Below, in pieces: positions 34,012 through 42,467 of a DNA stretch of 64,000 bases. The position numbers were made by a program, and so were the translations under genes. The stretch comes from an uncultured Bacteroidales bacterium (GTDB lineage: Bacteria > Bacteroidota > Bacteroidia > Bacteroidales > Bacteroidaceae), in the NCBI GenBank assembly GCA_937898885.1, contig CALDKD010000041.1, positions 1 through 64,000 on the forward strand, given 5' to 3'. Under the pieces are notes generated by a model. The model was not told where the DNA came from. It did no database searches and saw only the letters and a program-made list of their open reading frames with translations. Position 1 is the stretch's first letter. Each line of letters starts with the position of its first letter.

Positions 34012-34923
34012 ATGGAGAGAATAAATCTGGAGGAGTATCAGTATGCGGGTGAGGGTGCCAACGGAATGAGTTATGTGTCGCGCACCAATCCCGGCGAGAT
34101 GCTGAAAATATATAACACCACATTTCCGGTAGAGAAGATATCGGTGGAACTGGAGTCAGCGCGGAAACTGTATAGGCTTGGCGTGCCTACTCCTGAGCCT
34201 GGAGAGCTCGTGACCGACGGCGAGCGCATCGGCATAAGGTTCCAGCGCATAGCCGGAAAAAGAAGCTACTCGCGGATGTTTGCCGATGAGCCGGAGCGTA
34301 CCGATGAGCTGGCGCGCGAGATGGCCGGATATTGCAAATATCTCCATAGCATACCTGCGCCGGAAGGAATGTTTACAAGCGCCAGGGAGCAGTATCTGCA
34401 GATGCTGAAGGCAGACCGCACAATGACCGGTGAGGAGCATCGCAAGATGGAGTACTTCATACAGAATATGCCTGAGACGCGCACATTGCTTCAGGGCGAT
34501 ATGCATTTCGGCAATATAATCAGCACTCTGCCCAAAGGCGCGCCGCTCACAGAGCCGCACAACGTGTATTTCATTGATTTGGAGAGCGTGGCCTACGGCC
34601 ATCCGTTCTGCGACCTTGGAATGATGATGTGCATCTGTCTGCTGAGCGACGAGGAGTTCCGCGTACACGACTTTCACGTGGACGGCAGGCAGACACGCCT
34701 TATCTGGGAGAGTTTCATTGATGAGTACTTCTTTGCGGAAGACCGTCTGGCAGACAAGCTAATAGGCCCCGGGCAGACCCCCGAGTCGGTTGAGAAAGCC
34801 ATCGTTCCGTTTGCCTGCGTCAAGTTCCTGCTTGTAGGAAGCAACCTGAACGGCATAATACCGCCGCACTACTACGACTTTCTGCGCAAGAACCTGCTTG
34901 GCGTGATGCCATCCGTTGGTTAA
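34012..34923 (+). CDS. Aminoglycoside-phosphotransferase-fold kinase
   Basis: A 303-residue APH/choline-kinase-like protein. The N-lobe begins with a glycine-rich GEGANGMSYV; the catalytic loop is QGDMHFGN (Asp163, His165, Asn168) and the metal-binding segment FIDLES (Asp189). Members phosphorylate small alcohols or sugars, and this one is not clearly a resistance gene. It is a single gene divergent from the MBL-fold gene, and its last four bases overlap the convergent nnrD gene. Only a weak promoter-like TATATTTA (33984-33991) lies upstream. Confidence 0.8.
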   Translation: MERINLEEYQYAGEGANGMSYVSRTNPGEMLKIYNTTFPVEKISVELESARKLYRLGVPTPEPGELVTDGERIGIRFQRIAGKRSYSRMFADEPERTDELAREMAGYCKYLHSIPAPEGMFTSAREQYLQMLKADRTMTGEEHRKMEYFIQNMPETRTLLQGDMHFGNIISTLPKGAPLTEPHNVYFIDLESVAYGHPFCDLGMMMCICLLSDEEFRVHDFHVDGRQTRLIWESFIDEYFFAEDRLADKLIGPGQTPESVEKAIVPFACVKFLLVGSNLNGIIPPHYYDFLRKNLLGVMPSVG

Positions 34924-35795
34924 GCATTCCGGTGCGTGGTTCCCCCAGTCTCGCTGATTTCCCAGGCTCTTGGCAGAAAAGCAATGATGTCCGTAGCTGT
35001 CATTGCAATCTGAGTGAGCGCGCCGGCAGCCAGATTGCCTGCGTGTCCGTGTATGAATACACCAAGGCGGGCGGCGTCATATAGGGCGTAACCTTGTGCG
35101 GCAAGTGCCAGCAAAATGCCGGTCAGCACATCGCCGCTGCCTCCGGTTGCCATACCGGGATTACCTGTGGTATTGATTGATATATTACCCTGAGGCGTTG
35201 CCACAACAGTGTCGTGTCCTTTCAGGACAACAATGCAACCGTGTCTTTGCGCGAACTCTGAGGCAAGCTCCGGACGGCGGCGTGTGTCGTAAGAGAGCCC
35301 GTCGCACCTGAGCAGTCGGCTGAACTCGCCAGGGTGGGGAGTGATTATTGTATTCCCGGCCAGCAGATCAGGCCTTCCTGCCGATGCTATAATGTTCAGG
35401 GCATCCGCGTCAATGACAAAAGGAGTGTAGGACTTTTGTTGGAGCAGACTCATTATTGCTGAGCCGGTAGCCTCCTGAGTTCCCATACCAGGGCCTGCGG
35501 CAATGGCAGAGTAGTGGGAGAGGTCTTCCGGTATGCTCCTGCAGAAATCACTGCCGTTTGTACGCACCATAGCCTCGGGCACGGCGGTCTGCAGTATTGT
35601 CCTGTTGCATTCAGGGGTGGATATTGTGAGCAGTCCGATACCGCTTCTCAGACAGGCTCTTGCCGCCATCAGTGCGGCTCCTGCCATACCGTTGCTTCCG
35701 GCAATAAGCAGTCCGTGGCCGTATGTGCCTTTGTGGCTGTCGGCGGTGCGAGGCGTTATCAGCGCCCTGGCGTTTTCTGCGGTGAACAGTTCCAT
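34920..35795 (-). CDS. nnrD: ADP-dependent NAD(P)H-hydrate dehydratase NnrD
   Basis: A 291-residue ribokinase-fold enzyme that repairs hydrated NAD(P)H. Motifs: KGTYGHGLLIAGSNGMAGAALMAARACLRSG, NTIITPHPGEFSRLL and the catalytic ATGGSGDVLTG. Most Bacteroidetes versions are fused to the NnrE epimerase in a protein of about 500 residues; here the epimerase half is missing. ATG 35795 is chosen because the longer ORF overlaps the FAD oxidoreductase gene. Last gene of the pnuC-radA-FAD-nnrD run. Confidence 0.88.
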   Translation of the reverse strand: MELFTAENARALITPRTADSHKGTYGHGLLIAGSNGMAGAALMAARACLRSGIGLLTISTPECNRTILQTAVPEAMVRTNGSDFCRSIPEDLSHYSAIAAGPGMGTQEATGSAIMSLLQQKSYTPFVIDADALNIIASAGRPDLLAGNTIITPHPGEFSRLLRCDGLSYDTRRRPELASEFAQRHGCIVVLKGHDTVVATPQGNISINTTGNPGMATGGSGDVLTGILLALAAQGYALYDAARLGVFIHGHAGNLAAGALTQIAMTATDIIAFLPRAWEISETGGTTHRNA

Positions 35796-35811
35796 CAGCT
35801 GGCGTATAGGG

Positions 35812-37392
35812 TTATGCGATACTCTCCAGATACTGTGCCGCCGACTCCGCGCATCTCTCTCCGTCAATAGCCGACGATACAATGCCGCCTGCGTATCCTG
35901 CGCCCTCACCACAGGGGAAGAGGCCCTTCAGGGTGGTGTGCTGCAGTGTCTCCGCATCGCGTACAATGCGTACGGGCGATGATGTGCGTGTCTCAACCGC
36001 AATCATTGTGGCTTGCGATGACAGAAAGCCCCGGCAGCTCTTGCCGAACTGAATGAATCCCTGACGCAGGCGCTCTGTGACTGCCTTCGGCATCCAGAAG
36101 TGGAGTGGGGATGATACCAGCCCCGGCGCATACGAGCTTTCAGGCAGGTCGAAGCTGAGCTTGCTGCTCACGAAATCGGTCATACGCTGTGCCGGTGCGG
36201 TCTGGCGCATATTGCCTGCCTGCCAGCACTCTCTTTCCAGCTCCTCCTGAAAGCGCATCATAACGAGCGGGTCGCGAAGCTCATCGTCGCTTTTGGCTAT
36301 GTCCTCAACGTGCGTCTCAACAACCATACCGGAGTTGCTCCATCGTGAGTTGCGGCCTGATGGTGACATACCGTTCACTACAATCTGCTGCGGGCCTGAT
36401 GCCGCAGGAACCACAAAGCCGCCCGGGCACATGCAGAAACTATATACTCCACGTCCGTCAACCTGTGTGACGAAACTGTACTCTGCGGCAGGCAGATACT
36501 TGCCCCGGCCATAGCGGTTGTGGTACTGTATGCAGTCAATCAGCTCGGACGGATGCTCCAGACGGCATCCTACAGCCAGGGCCTTGGCCTCGATGGCATA
36601 GCCGTTGTCTGCGAAGTTGCGATATACATCGCGTGCGGAGTGGCCTGTGGCAAGTATCACCGGTCCGTTGAATGTCCGCTCAATATCGCCTTGGATGGCC
36701 TCGATGCCCGCCACTGTGCCGTCTTTTACAATCAGTCCGGTCATACGGGTCTGGAAATGCACCTCGCCACCGCAACGGATGATGGTCTCGCGCATATTCT
36801 CTATTACCTTGGGCAACTTGTCCGTACCGATGTGAGGATGCGCGTCGGACAGTATGGACGCGCTGGCGCCGTGCTGGCAGAAGATGTTCAGAATGCGGTC
36901 TGTGTTGCCTCGCTTCTTGCTGCGGGTATAGAGTTTCCCGTCAGAGTATGCGCCGGCTCCGCCCTCGCCGAAACTGTAGTTTGATTCCGGATTGACCTTA
37001 TGTGTCTTCGTGATGTCGGCTATATCCACCTTGCGCTCGTGAACGTTCTTGCCTCGCTCCACCACAATGGGGCGATAGCCAAGCTCAATAAGGCGCAGTG
37101 CCGCGAACAGGCCGCCAGGACCGGCTCCCACCACTATCACCTGCGGGCGGTCATCCACAATCTGATAGTCGATTGACGTATATTCATTCTGTGGCGGCTG
37201 CTCGTTGATGAAGACGCGCAGGGTAAGGTTTACGTAAATTGTCCTCTGACGCGCGTCAATGCTCTTCTTTAGCACGCGCACGGCGTTGATGGTGCGTTTG
37301 TCAAGCGCGCACTCGCGCGATACGGTCTCTTTTAGTACCTGCTCGTTGTATGCGAACTGAGGCTCAACCCTCAGTTGAATCTCTTTTATCAT
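35812..37392 (-). CDS. FAD-dependent NAD(P) oxidoreductase-like protein
   Basis: A 526-residue flavoprotein. An N-terminal domain of about 85 residues with an RRS-like small fold is followed by a dinucleotide-binding motif (VIVVGAGPGGLFAALRLIELG, Gly-x-Gly-x-x-Gly) and conserved FGEGGAGAYSDGKLYTRSK. This is the uncharacterised 'NAD(FAD)-utilising dehydrogenase' family, widespread and of unknown reaction. It starts two bases after radA and ends 16 bases before nnrD. Confidence 0.85.
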   Translation of the reverse strand: MIKEIQLRVEPQFAYNEQVLKETVSRECALDKRTINAVRVLKKSIDARQRTIYVNLTLRVFINEQPPQNEYTSIDYQIVDDRPQVIVVGAGPGGLFAALRLIELGYRPIVVERGKNVHERKVDIADITKTHKVNPESNYSFGEGGAGAYSDGKLYTRSKKRGNTDRILNIFCQHGASASILSDAHPHIGTDKLPKVIENMRETIIRCGGEVHFQTRMTGLIVKDGTVAGIEAIQGDIERTFNGPVILATGHSARDVYRNFADNGYAIEAKALAVGCRLEHPSELIDCIQYHNRYGRGKYLPAAEYSFVTQVDGRGVYSFCMCPGGFVVPAASGPQQIVVNGMSPSGRNSRWSNSGMVVETHVEDIAKSDDELRDPLVMMRFQEELERECWQAGNMRQTAPAQRMTDFVSSKLSFDLPESSYAPGLVSSPLHFWMPKAVTERLRQGFIQFGKSCRGFLSSQATMIAVETRTSSPVRIVRDAETLQHTTLKGLFPCGEGAGYAGGIVSSAIDGERCAESAAQYLESIA

Positions 37393-37394
37393 AA

Positions 37395-38789
37395 TTATCC
37401 GAACACTTGTCTGAAAGCCTCCTCAACCTTCTGTACAGGAATAATCTCTATATCGAACTTTGATTTGTCAAGCCCGTGCATATTGTTCTTAGGGATGATT
37501 ATCTGCCCGAATCCAAGCTTGCACGCCTCGCCGATGCGTTGCTCAATGCGGCTTACAGGACGTATCTCGCCTGAAAGGCCTACCTCGCCCGTCATCGCTA
37601 TGGTGCGGTCTATGGCCACATCAAGGTTGCTGGACAGGATGGCGCTGATTACCGCAAGGTCAATGGCCGGATCGCTTACGCGAATGCCACCGGCAATGTT
37701 CAGGAACACATCCTTCTGTCCGAGCTTGAATCCTACGCGTTTCTCCAGTACCGCCAGCAGCATATTCATCCTGCGGATGTCAAAGCCTATGGCATTACGC
37801 TGTGGAGTTCCATAGACTGCCGTGCTGGCCAGTGCCTGCACCTCAATAAGAAATGAGCGGGCACCCTCAAGGGTGCTTGCGATGGCCACGCCGCTCATAC
37901 CCTGATGGCTGTCTGACAGCAGAAGCTCGGAAGGGTTGCTCACCTGACGCAGGCCGTTCTGACGCATCTCGTAGATGCCAAGCTCGGCAGTGCTTCCGAA
38001 GCGGTTCTTGATTGGGCGGAGTATGCGGTACAGATAGTGCTGGTCTCCCTCAAACTGCAGAACCGCATCAACAATGTGCTCCAGAATCTTGGGTCCGGCT
38101 ATGCTGCCCTCCTTGGTGATGTGTCCTATCAGAATAACAGGCGTGCCGCTCTCCTTGGCATACTTCAGCAGCGATGCGGCGCACTCGCGTATCTGTGTGA
38201 TGCTCCCTGGCGATGAATCCACGTACTCGGAGCTGATGGTCTGTATGGAGTCTATAATCATCAGCTCTGGCTTATGCTGCCGTATCTGCCCGTAGATGTT
38301 CTCAAGCGATGTCTCGCACAGTATCATCAGGCCGTCCGGCGTATCATCGGGATTGCCGGCAAGTCTCTCCGCACGCATCTTTATCTGTCTTGCGCTCTCC
38401 TCGCCGGAGACGTACAGGATGCTCATATCCCTCAGTCCCATTACGGTCTGCAGCACCAGAGTGGATTTGCCTATGCCAGGCTCACCGCCCAGGAGCACAA
38501 GTGAGCCGTGAACAAGGCCTCCGCCAAGCACGCGGTCCAACTCAGCGTCGCCCATAGCTATGCGAGGCTCGCTGCCGGTCTCAATGTCGCGTAACCGTTT
38601 GGGGCTGCTGTCGGCCATACTGCCAGAAGCTGCGCTCTTCCTTGTGGCCGCCGCTGTGGGAACCGCCTTGACGGTCTGCTCCACGAATGTGTTCCACTGC
38701 CCGCAGGACGGGCATTTACCGCTCCATTTAGGTGAGTCGTACCCACAGTTGGAGCAAACGAAAACGGTCTTATCCTTGTTTGTCGCCAT
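37395..38789 (-). CDS. radA: DNA repair protein RadA
   Basis: A 464-residue ATPase that promotes branch migration during recombination. The N-terminal zinc finger is Cys12, Cys15, Cys26, Cys29 (CSNCGYDSPKWSGKCPSC). Walker A is GEPGIGKST (102-110), Walker B LMIIDSIQT, and the RadA signature KNRFGST follows. The C-terminal Lon-like domain is complete. Start at ATG 38789, which overlaps the end of pnuC by 20 bases, so the two are translationally linked. Confidence 0.94.
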   Translation of the reverse strand: MATNKDKTVFVCSNCGYDSPKWSGKCPSCGQWNTFVEQTVKAVPTAAATRKSAASGSMADSSPKRLRDIETGSEPRIAMGDAELDRVLGGGLVHGSLVLLGGEPGIGKSTLVLQTVMGLRDMSILYVSGEESARQIKMRAERLAGNPDDTPDGLMILCETSLENIYGQIRQHKPELMIIDSIQTISSEYVDSSPGSITQIRECAASLLKYAKESGTPVILIGHITKEGSIAGPKILEHIVDAVLQFEGDQHYLYRILRPIKNRFGSTAELGIYEMRQNGLRQVSNPSELLLSDSHQGMSGVAIASTLEGARSFLIEVQALASTAVYGTPQRNAIGFDIRRMNMLLAVLEKRVGFKLGQKDVFLNIAGGIRVSDPAIDLAVISAILSSNLDVAIDRTIAMTGEVGLSGEIRPVSRIEQRIGEACKLGFGQIIIPKNNMHGLDKSKFDIEIIPVQKVEEAFRQVFG

Positions 38790-39492
38790 TGCTCTTCTCA
38801 AGTCTCATCCACAGGAAAATACCCCGGATGGCGTTAATCAGGTAAAACATCTCAAGTACGAACTGTATGGCGGCGTGAGGCGTTCCGGCCTTCCACGAGA
38901 TAATCCATACTATTCCCATCACGATATCCATCGCAATCCAAAGGAACCACTGCTCTATGAATGCGAATATCAGTACGAACTGGGTCACGATGGCAACCGA
39001 TACCGCCGCGGCGTCGCTCAGGGGCTGCGCATCGCCTGTGAATCTGCCAAGTATGTAGTTGAATCCGAATAGCAGCGCCACGGTTACGGCAACCATCAGT
39101 ATGCGTTGCGGCCAGCTCATCCATCGTGTCTTGACAACCCTCGCGTCAGGGCGGATTCGTCTTTGATGCCATTTGCGCCAGCCTATTATCTGCATTGGCA
39201 CATTGTACAGAATATAGAATGCGGCCATTGCATATATGCCGGACTTGAACATGATAAAGCCGAGTATGAGCGAGCCAAGGAAACCGAAAATGAAATTCAG
39301 CATATTGCCCTTGGCGCCGAATATCACGCATAGAATGCTGAGTACGCCACCTGTAAAGCTGAGAGCTGAGAACTGACCTGTGGCAAGGCTGACCGCAAGG
39401 CTGGTCAGTATGAAGCCTAGAATTATGAACAGATCCCAGTATGTGAGCTCCTTCCAGCCTGTCAGCGGGCTTTTATTTGATGCGGTATTCAT
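38770..39492 (-). CDS. pnuC: PnuC-family vitamin transporter
   Basis: A 240-residue membrane protein with about seven helices (LFIILGFILTSLAVSLATG, FGFLGSLILGFIMFK) and the PnuC hallmark YILYNVPMQIIGWRKW, whose Trp-Asn-rich pocket binds the riboside. Most members import nicotinamide riboside; some import thiamine or riboflavin. The presence of NAD-repair nnrD in the same run favours nicotinamide riboside. No TPP or FMN riboswitch was recognised upstream. Confidence 0.85.
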   Translation of the reverse strand: MNTASNKSPLTGWKELTYWDLFIILGFILTSLAVSLATGQFSALSFTGGVLSILCVIFGAKGNMLNFIFGFLGSLILGFIMFKSGIYAMAAFYILYNVPMQIIGWRKWHQRRIRPDARVVKTRWMSWPQRILMVAVTVALLFGFNYILGRFTGDAQPLSDAAAVSVAIVTQFVLIFAFIEQWFLWIAMDIVMGIVWIISWKAGTPHAAIQFVLEMFYLINAIRGIFLWMRLEKSNGDKQG

Positions 39493-39513
39493 TATATGAT
39501 GTCTTTAGTACTG

Positions 39514-39521
39514 CAAAAGTA
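39514..39521 (-). promoter_or_regulatory. Putative -7 element of the pnuC-radA operon
   Basis: Minus strand TACTTTTG, matching TAnnTTTG, 21 bases before the pnuC ATG. Confidence 0.45.
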
Positions 39522-39523
39522 TC

Positions 39524-40990
39524 TCAATTATTGAATGGCTCGGATGGCGCCTTATACAAATGCGTCACATCCCTCAAAGTTATCCCGGTCTGTGTCTTTC
39601 CTAAATCAGGAATATTGAACGACTTCAGATTATATTCGTAGAAATAGGCCGATTTCTGTGGAAGTACAAATGGCTTTGACGGATTCCCGCTCTCATCCAG
39701 ATGGCAGAAGTAGGGTTTGCCGTATTGTCCGTCTCCACGCTTGCTGGCAAATACGAACCAGTGGCTGTCTGACGACCAGCTGTGATAGGTGTCAGACTTA
39801 TCGCCCTTCACTGCGTCCAGAGTGTTTACCTCGCCGGTCTTAAGGTCCACCATATTCAGGGCGCTCTCACTGTGATTGATGGGGAAGGTGCCGGATGACG
39901 CATTGGTGAACATCAGCCAACGGCCGTCTGGCGATGCCTTGGGATGGCAGGCCGATGCGTTGTGCAGCACTCCGTTCCAGATGGTATCTGTCTGCTCTCC
40001 GATGTATCCGTTGCCGGCATTGAATGGAGCCCGTACAAGCGAATACCTCAATTGCTCTATCTGGCCGGGAAGGGGTAGCGTGTCGGCTATGCAGAAGAAT
40101 ACATATTCACCATCGGCAGAGAAACAGGGGAATGTCTCAAGCTTGTCCTCTCTGGCAAATTGCGGAAGGTTTATCATCCTATTGCTGTCAAAGTCCGCTA
40201 CAGTAAGGTCTGATGCGGTATCATATACCTCCATCCTCTTTCCGGCCATTGAGTGGAAACTCGGTATGACAATGTTTGTTGAGAATACGCCAAAGCGTCC
40301 TGAAGGGTGTATGTCTCCATATACGGTACCGGAGAGCATTCCGTCTGCGCTCAGATTTAGCTTCCTCAGCTTTCCGTCGCGGTTCAGAATGGCGCCGCCC
40401 CGTTTGCCTCTGATGTAGAACATAGACAGGTCGCCCCTCTGCTGGCCGTGGATGTGGCAGTTCATACACGAGTTGTCGGTATGCCTGTAATCACTTATTA
40501 CGCGCTCTTTGAAGGTCTCTATGTCACGCTCAATGATAGACACCTCGTTCCACATCTGATATGCGGGCTCAATAAGCCTGTAGGTAAGAAACGCATCAAT
40601 CTCATCCTGGCTCACATATATGCTCCACTCATCTTTGACGGTCTCGCTTCCGACTCTAAGCTGCGATGTGACAGAGATAGTCTGGCCGGCTGCATCGGAT
40701 AGGAATCTCCTCCATTGGCGCAGGCTCCATCTTACCTCAAGCCCGCGTAGGGTCACACTCTTGCCGCCTACGGTGAATGTCGTGACCGCCTTGGCGGCAC
40801 CTTTTACAGCGTAGTGGAAATTCAGAGGCGCGATGTTTGCCGGTATGGTAACATCTTTGTAATCCGGATATATAATGGCCGGACCGTCGCTTCCGTAAAC
40901 AGAGTCCGACAACGGTCCTGAGCAGCCTGTAATCAGACAAACGGAAAGCAGGGCAATCAGCAGCAGTCTCATTCCTCTCATATCATTCAT
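39524..40990 (-). CDS. Propeller lipoprotein with a single c-type haem motif
   Basis: A 488-residue lipoprotein (lipobox LITGC, Cys23). After an N-terminal beta domain of about 100 residues comes a helical region with CMNCH (Cys175, Cys178, His179), a c-type haem-binding CxxCH in the sequence TDNSCMNCHIHGQQRG. The C-terminal 300 residues form a TolB/PD40-like propeller (PCFSADGEYVFFC, HPKASPDGRWLMFTN, SWSSDSHWFVFAS). Such haem-plus-propeller proteins occur in Bacteroidetes without a defined role. The start at 40990 overlaps the end of the DUF6057 gene by 8 bases; ATG 40981 is possible. Confidence 0.7.
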   Translation of the reverse strand: MNDMRGMRLLLIALLSVCLITGCSGPLSDSVYGSDGPAIIYPDYKDVTIPANIAPLNFHYAVKGAAKAVTTFTVGGKSVTLRGLEVRWSLRQWRRFLSDAAGQTISVTSQLRVGSETVKDEWSIYVSQDEIDAFLTYRLIEPAYQMWNEVSIIERDIETFKERVISDYRHTDNSCMNCHIHGQQRGDLSMFYIRGKRGGAILNRDGKLRKLNLSADGMLSGTVYGDIHPSGRFGVFSTNIVIPSFHSMAGKRMEVYDTASDLTVADFDSNRMINLPQFAREDKLETFPCFSADGEYVFFCIADTLPLPGQIEQLRYSLVRAPFNAGNGYIGEQTDTIWNGVLHNASACHPKASPDGRWLMFTNASSGTFPINHSESALNMVDLKTGEVNTLDAVKGDKSDTYHSWSSDSHWFVFASKRGDGQYGKPYFCHLDESGNPSKPFVLPQKSAYFYEYNLKSFNIPDLGKTQTGITLRDVTHLYKAPSEPFNN

Positions 40991-42380
40991 CGATTGCGTT
41001 CGTATAATAATACCAATAGGTGTTCCTGAGGCGCTCGGGTGACCGGTTGAACTTTCTGAACCTCTCAATGGTGTTGTCTGTTATTCCGTAGCTGTAGAAA
41101 TCAACATCGGTAAAGGCGCCCTTGTTGTATTGTATGTTCAGCCAGATAAGCGTAGCCTCCTGATATATGTTGGAATTCTCCTCGCCGGGTGTGAAGTCAT
41201 TCATAAATGCGTCCAGATTGCAGGTGAGCAGGTCATAGCAAAGCAGATACTCCCTTGCCCTCGCGTTGTCAGGATTGGCTTCCAGCAACTGCCGCAGAAG
41301 CAGCCTGTAGTCGTTGCTGCTGGATACAATGTCGCTCGTGACCAGGTTCCGGCGCATATCAGCAAGGTTGCTTACGGTTCCGGCGCTCTGATTGCAAGGC
41401 ATCATGCTCAATGCCCATTTTCTATATAGCAGTGTCTTACTGAGCATCTTCAGATATTTCTCTGCAGACCCGTATTGCTCTGAGATAAGGTTTATCATAG
41501 CCAGTCTCTGAATGTATCTGGCACCAGTGTGCTTGGGTGAGAACTGCAGTGACACCATAGCGCTCTGGTCCGCAAGGGTCATGTTTCCCAGATGATACCA
41601 CACCTCACCGGCCATACTGTTTGAGAATGGGGTAACATCATTGACCATCAGGAACAGTCCGTTCGCATGGTTCTGCGGATGCGAGAGAAGCTTGTCACTT
41701 AGCTTGCCCTTCATTGCGGTAGCCAGATTATGCAGGTAGCAGGCTTCGTTATACAGCAGGTTGCTTTTTGATATGTCAAGCACCTTGTCCCAGTTCTCTC
41801 TGTATGTCTCAACATCCATTGCTATCAGCTTCTCATATTCAAAGTCAGGCTTACCTATGAGCTTTCCATAATCCTTGTGGTATGGTGAGCCGAACAGAAA
41901 CCATCCCAAAACCAAAGCCACGGGCAGGGCGCAAAACTTGTGCAGCGGCTTTCTGAACCTCAATGCGGCATAGATGCAAAGAAGGTAGCCAACTGACGAA
42001 ATGGTGTATAGCGTTATGTAACGTGTGTCAGTCTCTCTAAGGAAAGAGAGGCAATATACTATAAAGGCTATTAGAAACGATATATTCTTTCCTGCAAAAG
42101 TGCGGCAGATCTTGTATGTCAGAACTCCAGCCAAGGTAAGTAGCAAAGAGACAACCAGCGGACCTAGTATTCTGTAACAGTAGAACTGCTCCGCGAAATC
42201 GCCTGAAAATCGTGCCAGACATCCGCTACCGCTGTAAGTCCTGAATATGTATGGCAAATCGTACAGGAAGAGAGTCATCTGCTCCCTGCGAATAAGATGG
42301 TACGGGTAGGCGAGTGCGAAAAATGCAAAAGAGGCAATGAATGCCGCTATGATGCAATATTTGTCTTTGGATACTTTCAT
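40983..42380 (-). CDS. DUF6057-type membrane protein
   Basis: A 465-residue protein with about six transmembrane segments in the first 170 residues (IIAAFIASFAFFALAYPYHLI, VVSLLLTLAGVLTYKI, FLIAFIVYCLSFL) and a soluble helical, TPR-like C-terminal half (LYNEACYLHNLATAMKG, ARYIQRLAMINLISEQYGSAEKYLKML). It fits the Bacteroidales DUF6057 family of unknown function. It overlaps the haem-motif lipoprotein downstream, so the two are probably translated together and may form a complex in the envelope. Confidence 0.65.
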   Translation of the reverse strand: MKVSKDKYCIIAAFIASFAFFALAYPYHLIRREQMTLFLYDLPYIFRTYSGSGCLARFSGDFAEQFYCYRILGPLVVSLLLTLAGVLTYKICRTFAGKNISFLIAFIVYCLSFLRETDTRYITLYTISSVGYLLCIYAALRFRKPLHKFCALPVALVLGWFLFGSPYHKDYGKLIGKPDFEYEKLIAMDVETYRENWDKVLDISKSNLLYNEACYLHNLATAMKGKLSDKLLSHPQNHANGLFLMVNDVTPFSNSMAGEVWYHLGNMTLADQSAMVSLQFSPKHTGARYIQRLAMINLISEQYGSAEKYLKMLSKTLLYRKWALSMMPCNQSAGTVSNLADMRRNLVTSDIVSSSNDYRLLLRQLLEANPDNARAREYLLCYDLLTCNLDAFMNDFTPGEENSNIYQEATLIWLNIQYNKGAFTDVDFYSYGITDNTIERFRKFNRSPERLRNTYWYYYTNAIDE

Positions 42381-42410
42381 TGGTGCTTCAATTCAAGTCC
42401 GAAAGATACT

Positions 42411-42444
42411 AAAAAATCAGGCGTCCTCAAATGAGGGCGCCTGA
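42411..42444 (-). terminator. Rho-independent terminator after susD
   Basis: A 12-bp stem (42417-42428 with 42433-42444, one G-U pair) with a 4-base loop; on the minus strand it is followed by six U (42416-42411). It separates the SusC/SusD genes from DUF6057. Confidence 0.88.
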
Positions 42445-42467
42445 AAAATGATTATCCGAAAGTGTTA

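Noticed and set aside
34012..34923. Aminoglycoside-resistance gene
   Set aside because: The APH fold is shared with choline and sugar kinases; the sequence is not recognisable as a known resistance enzyme and sits in a housekeeping context.
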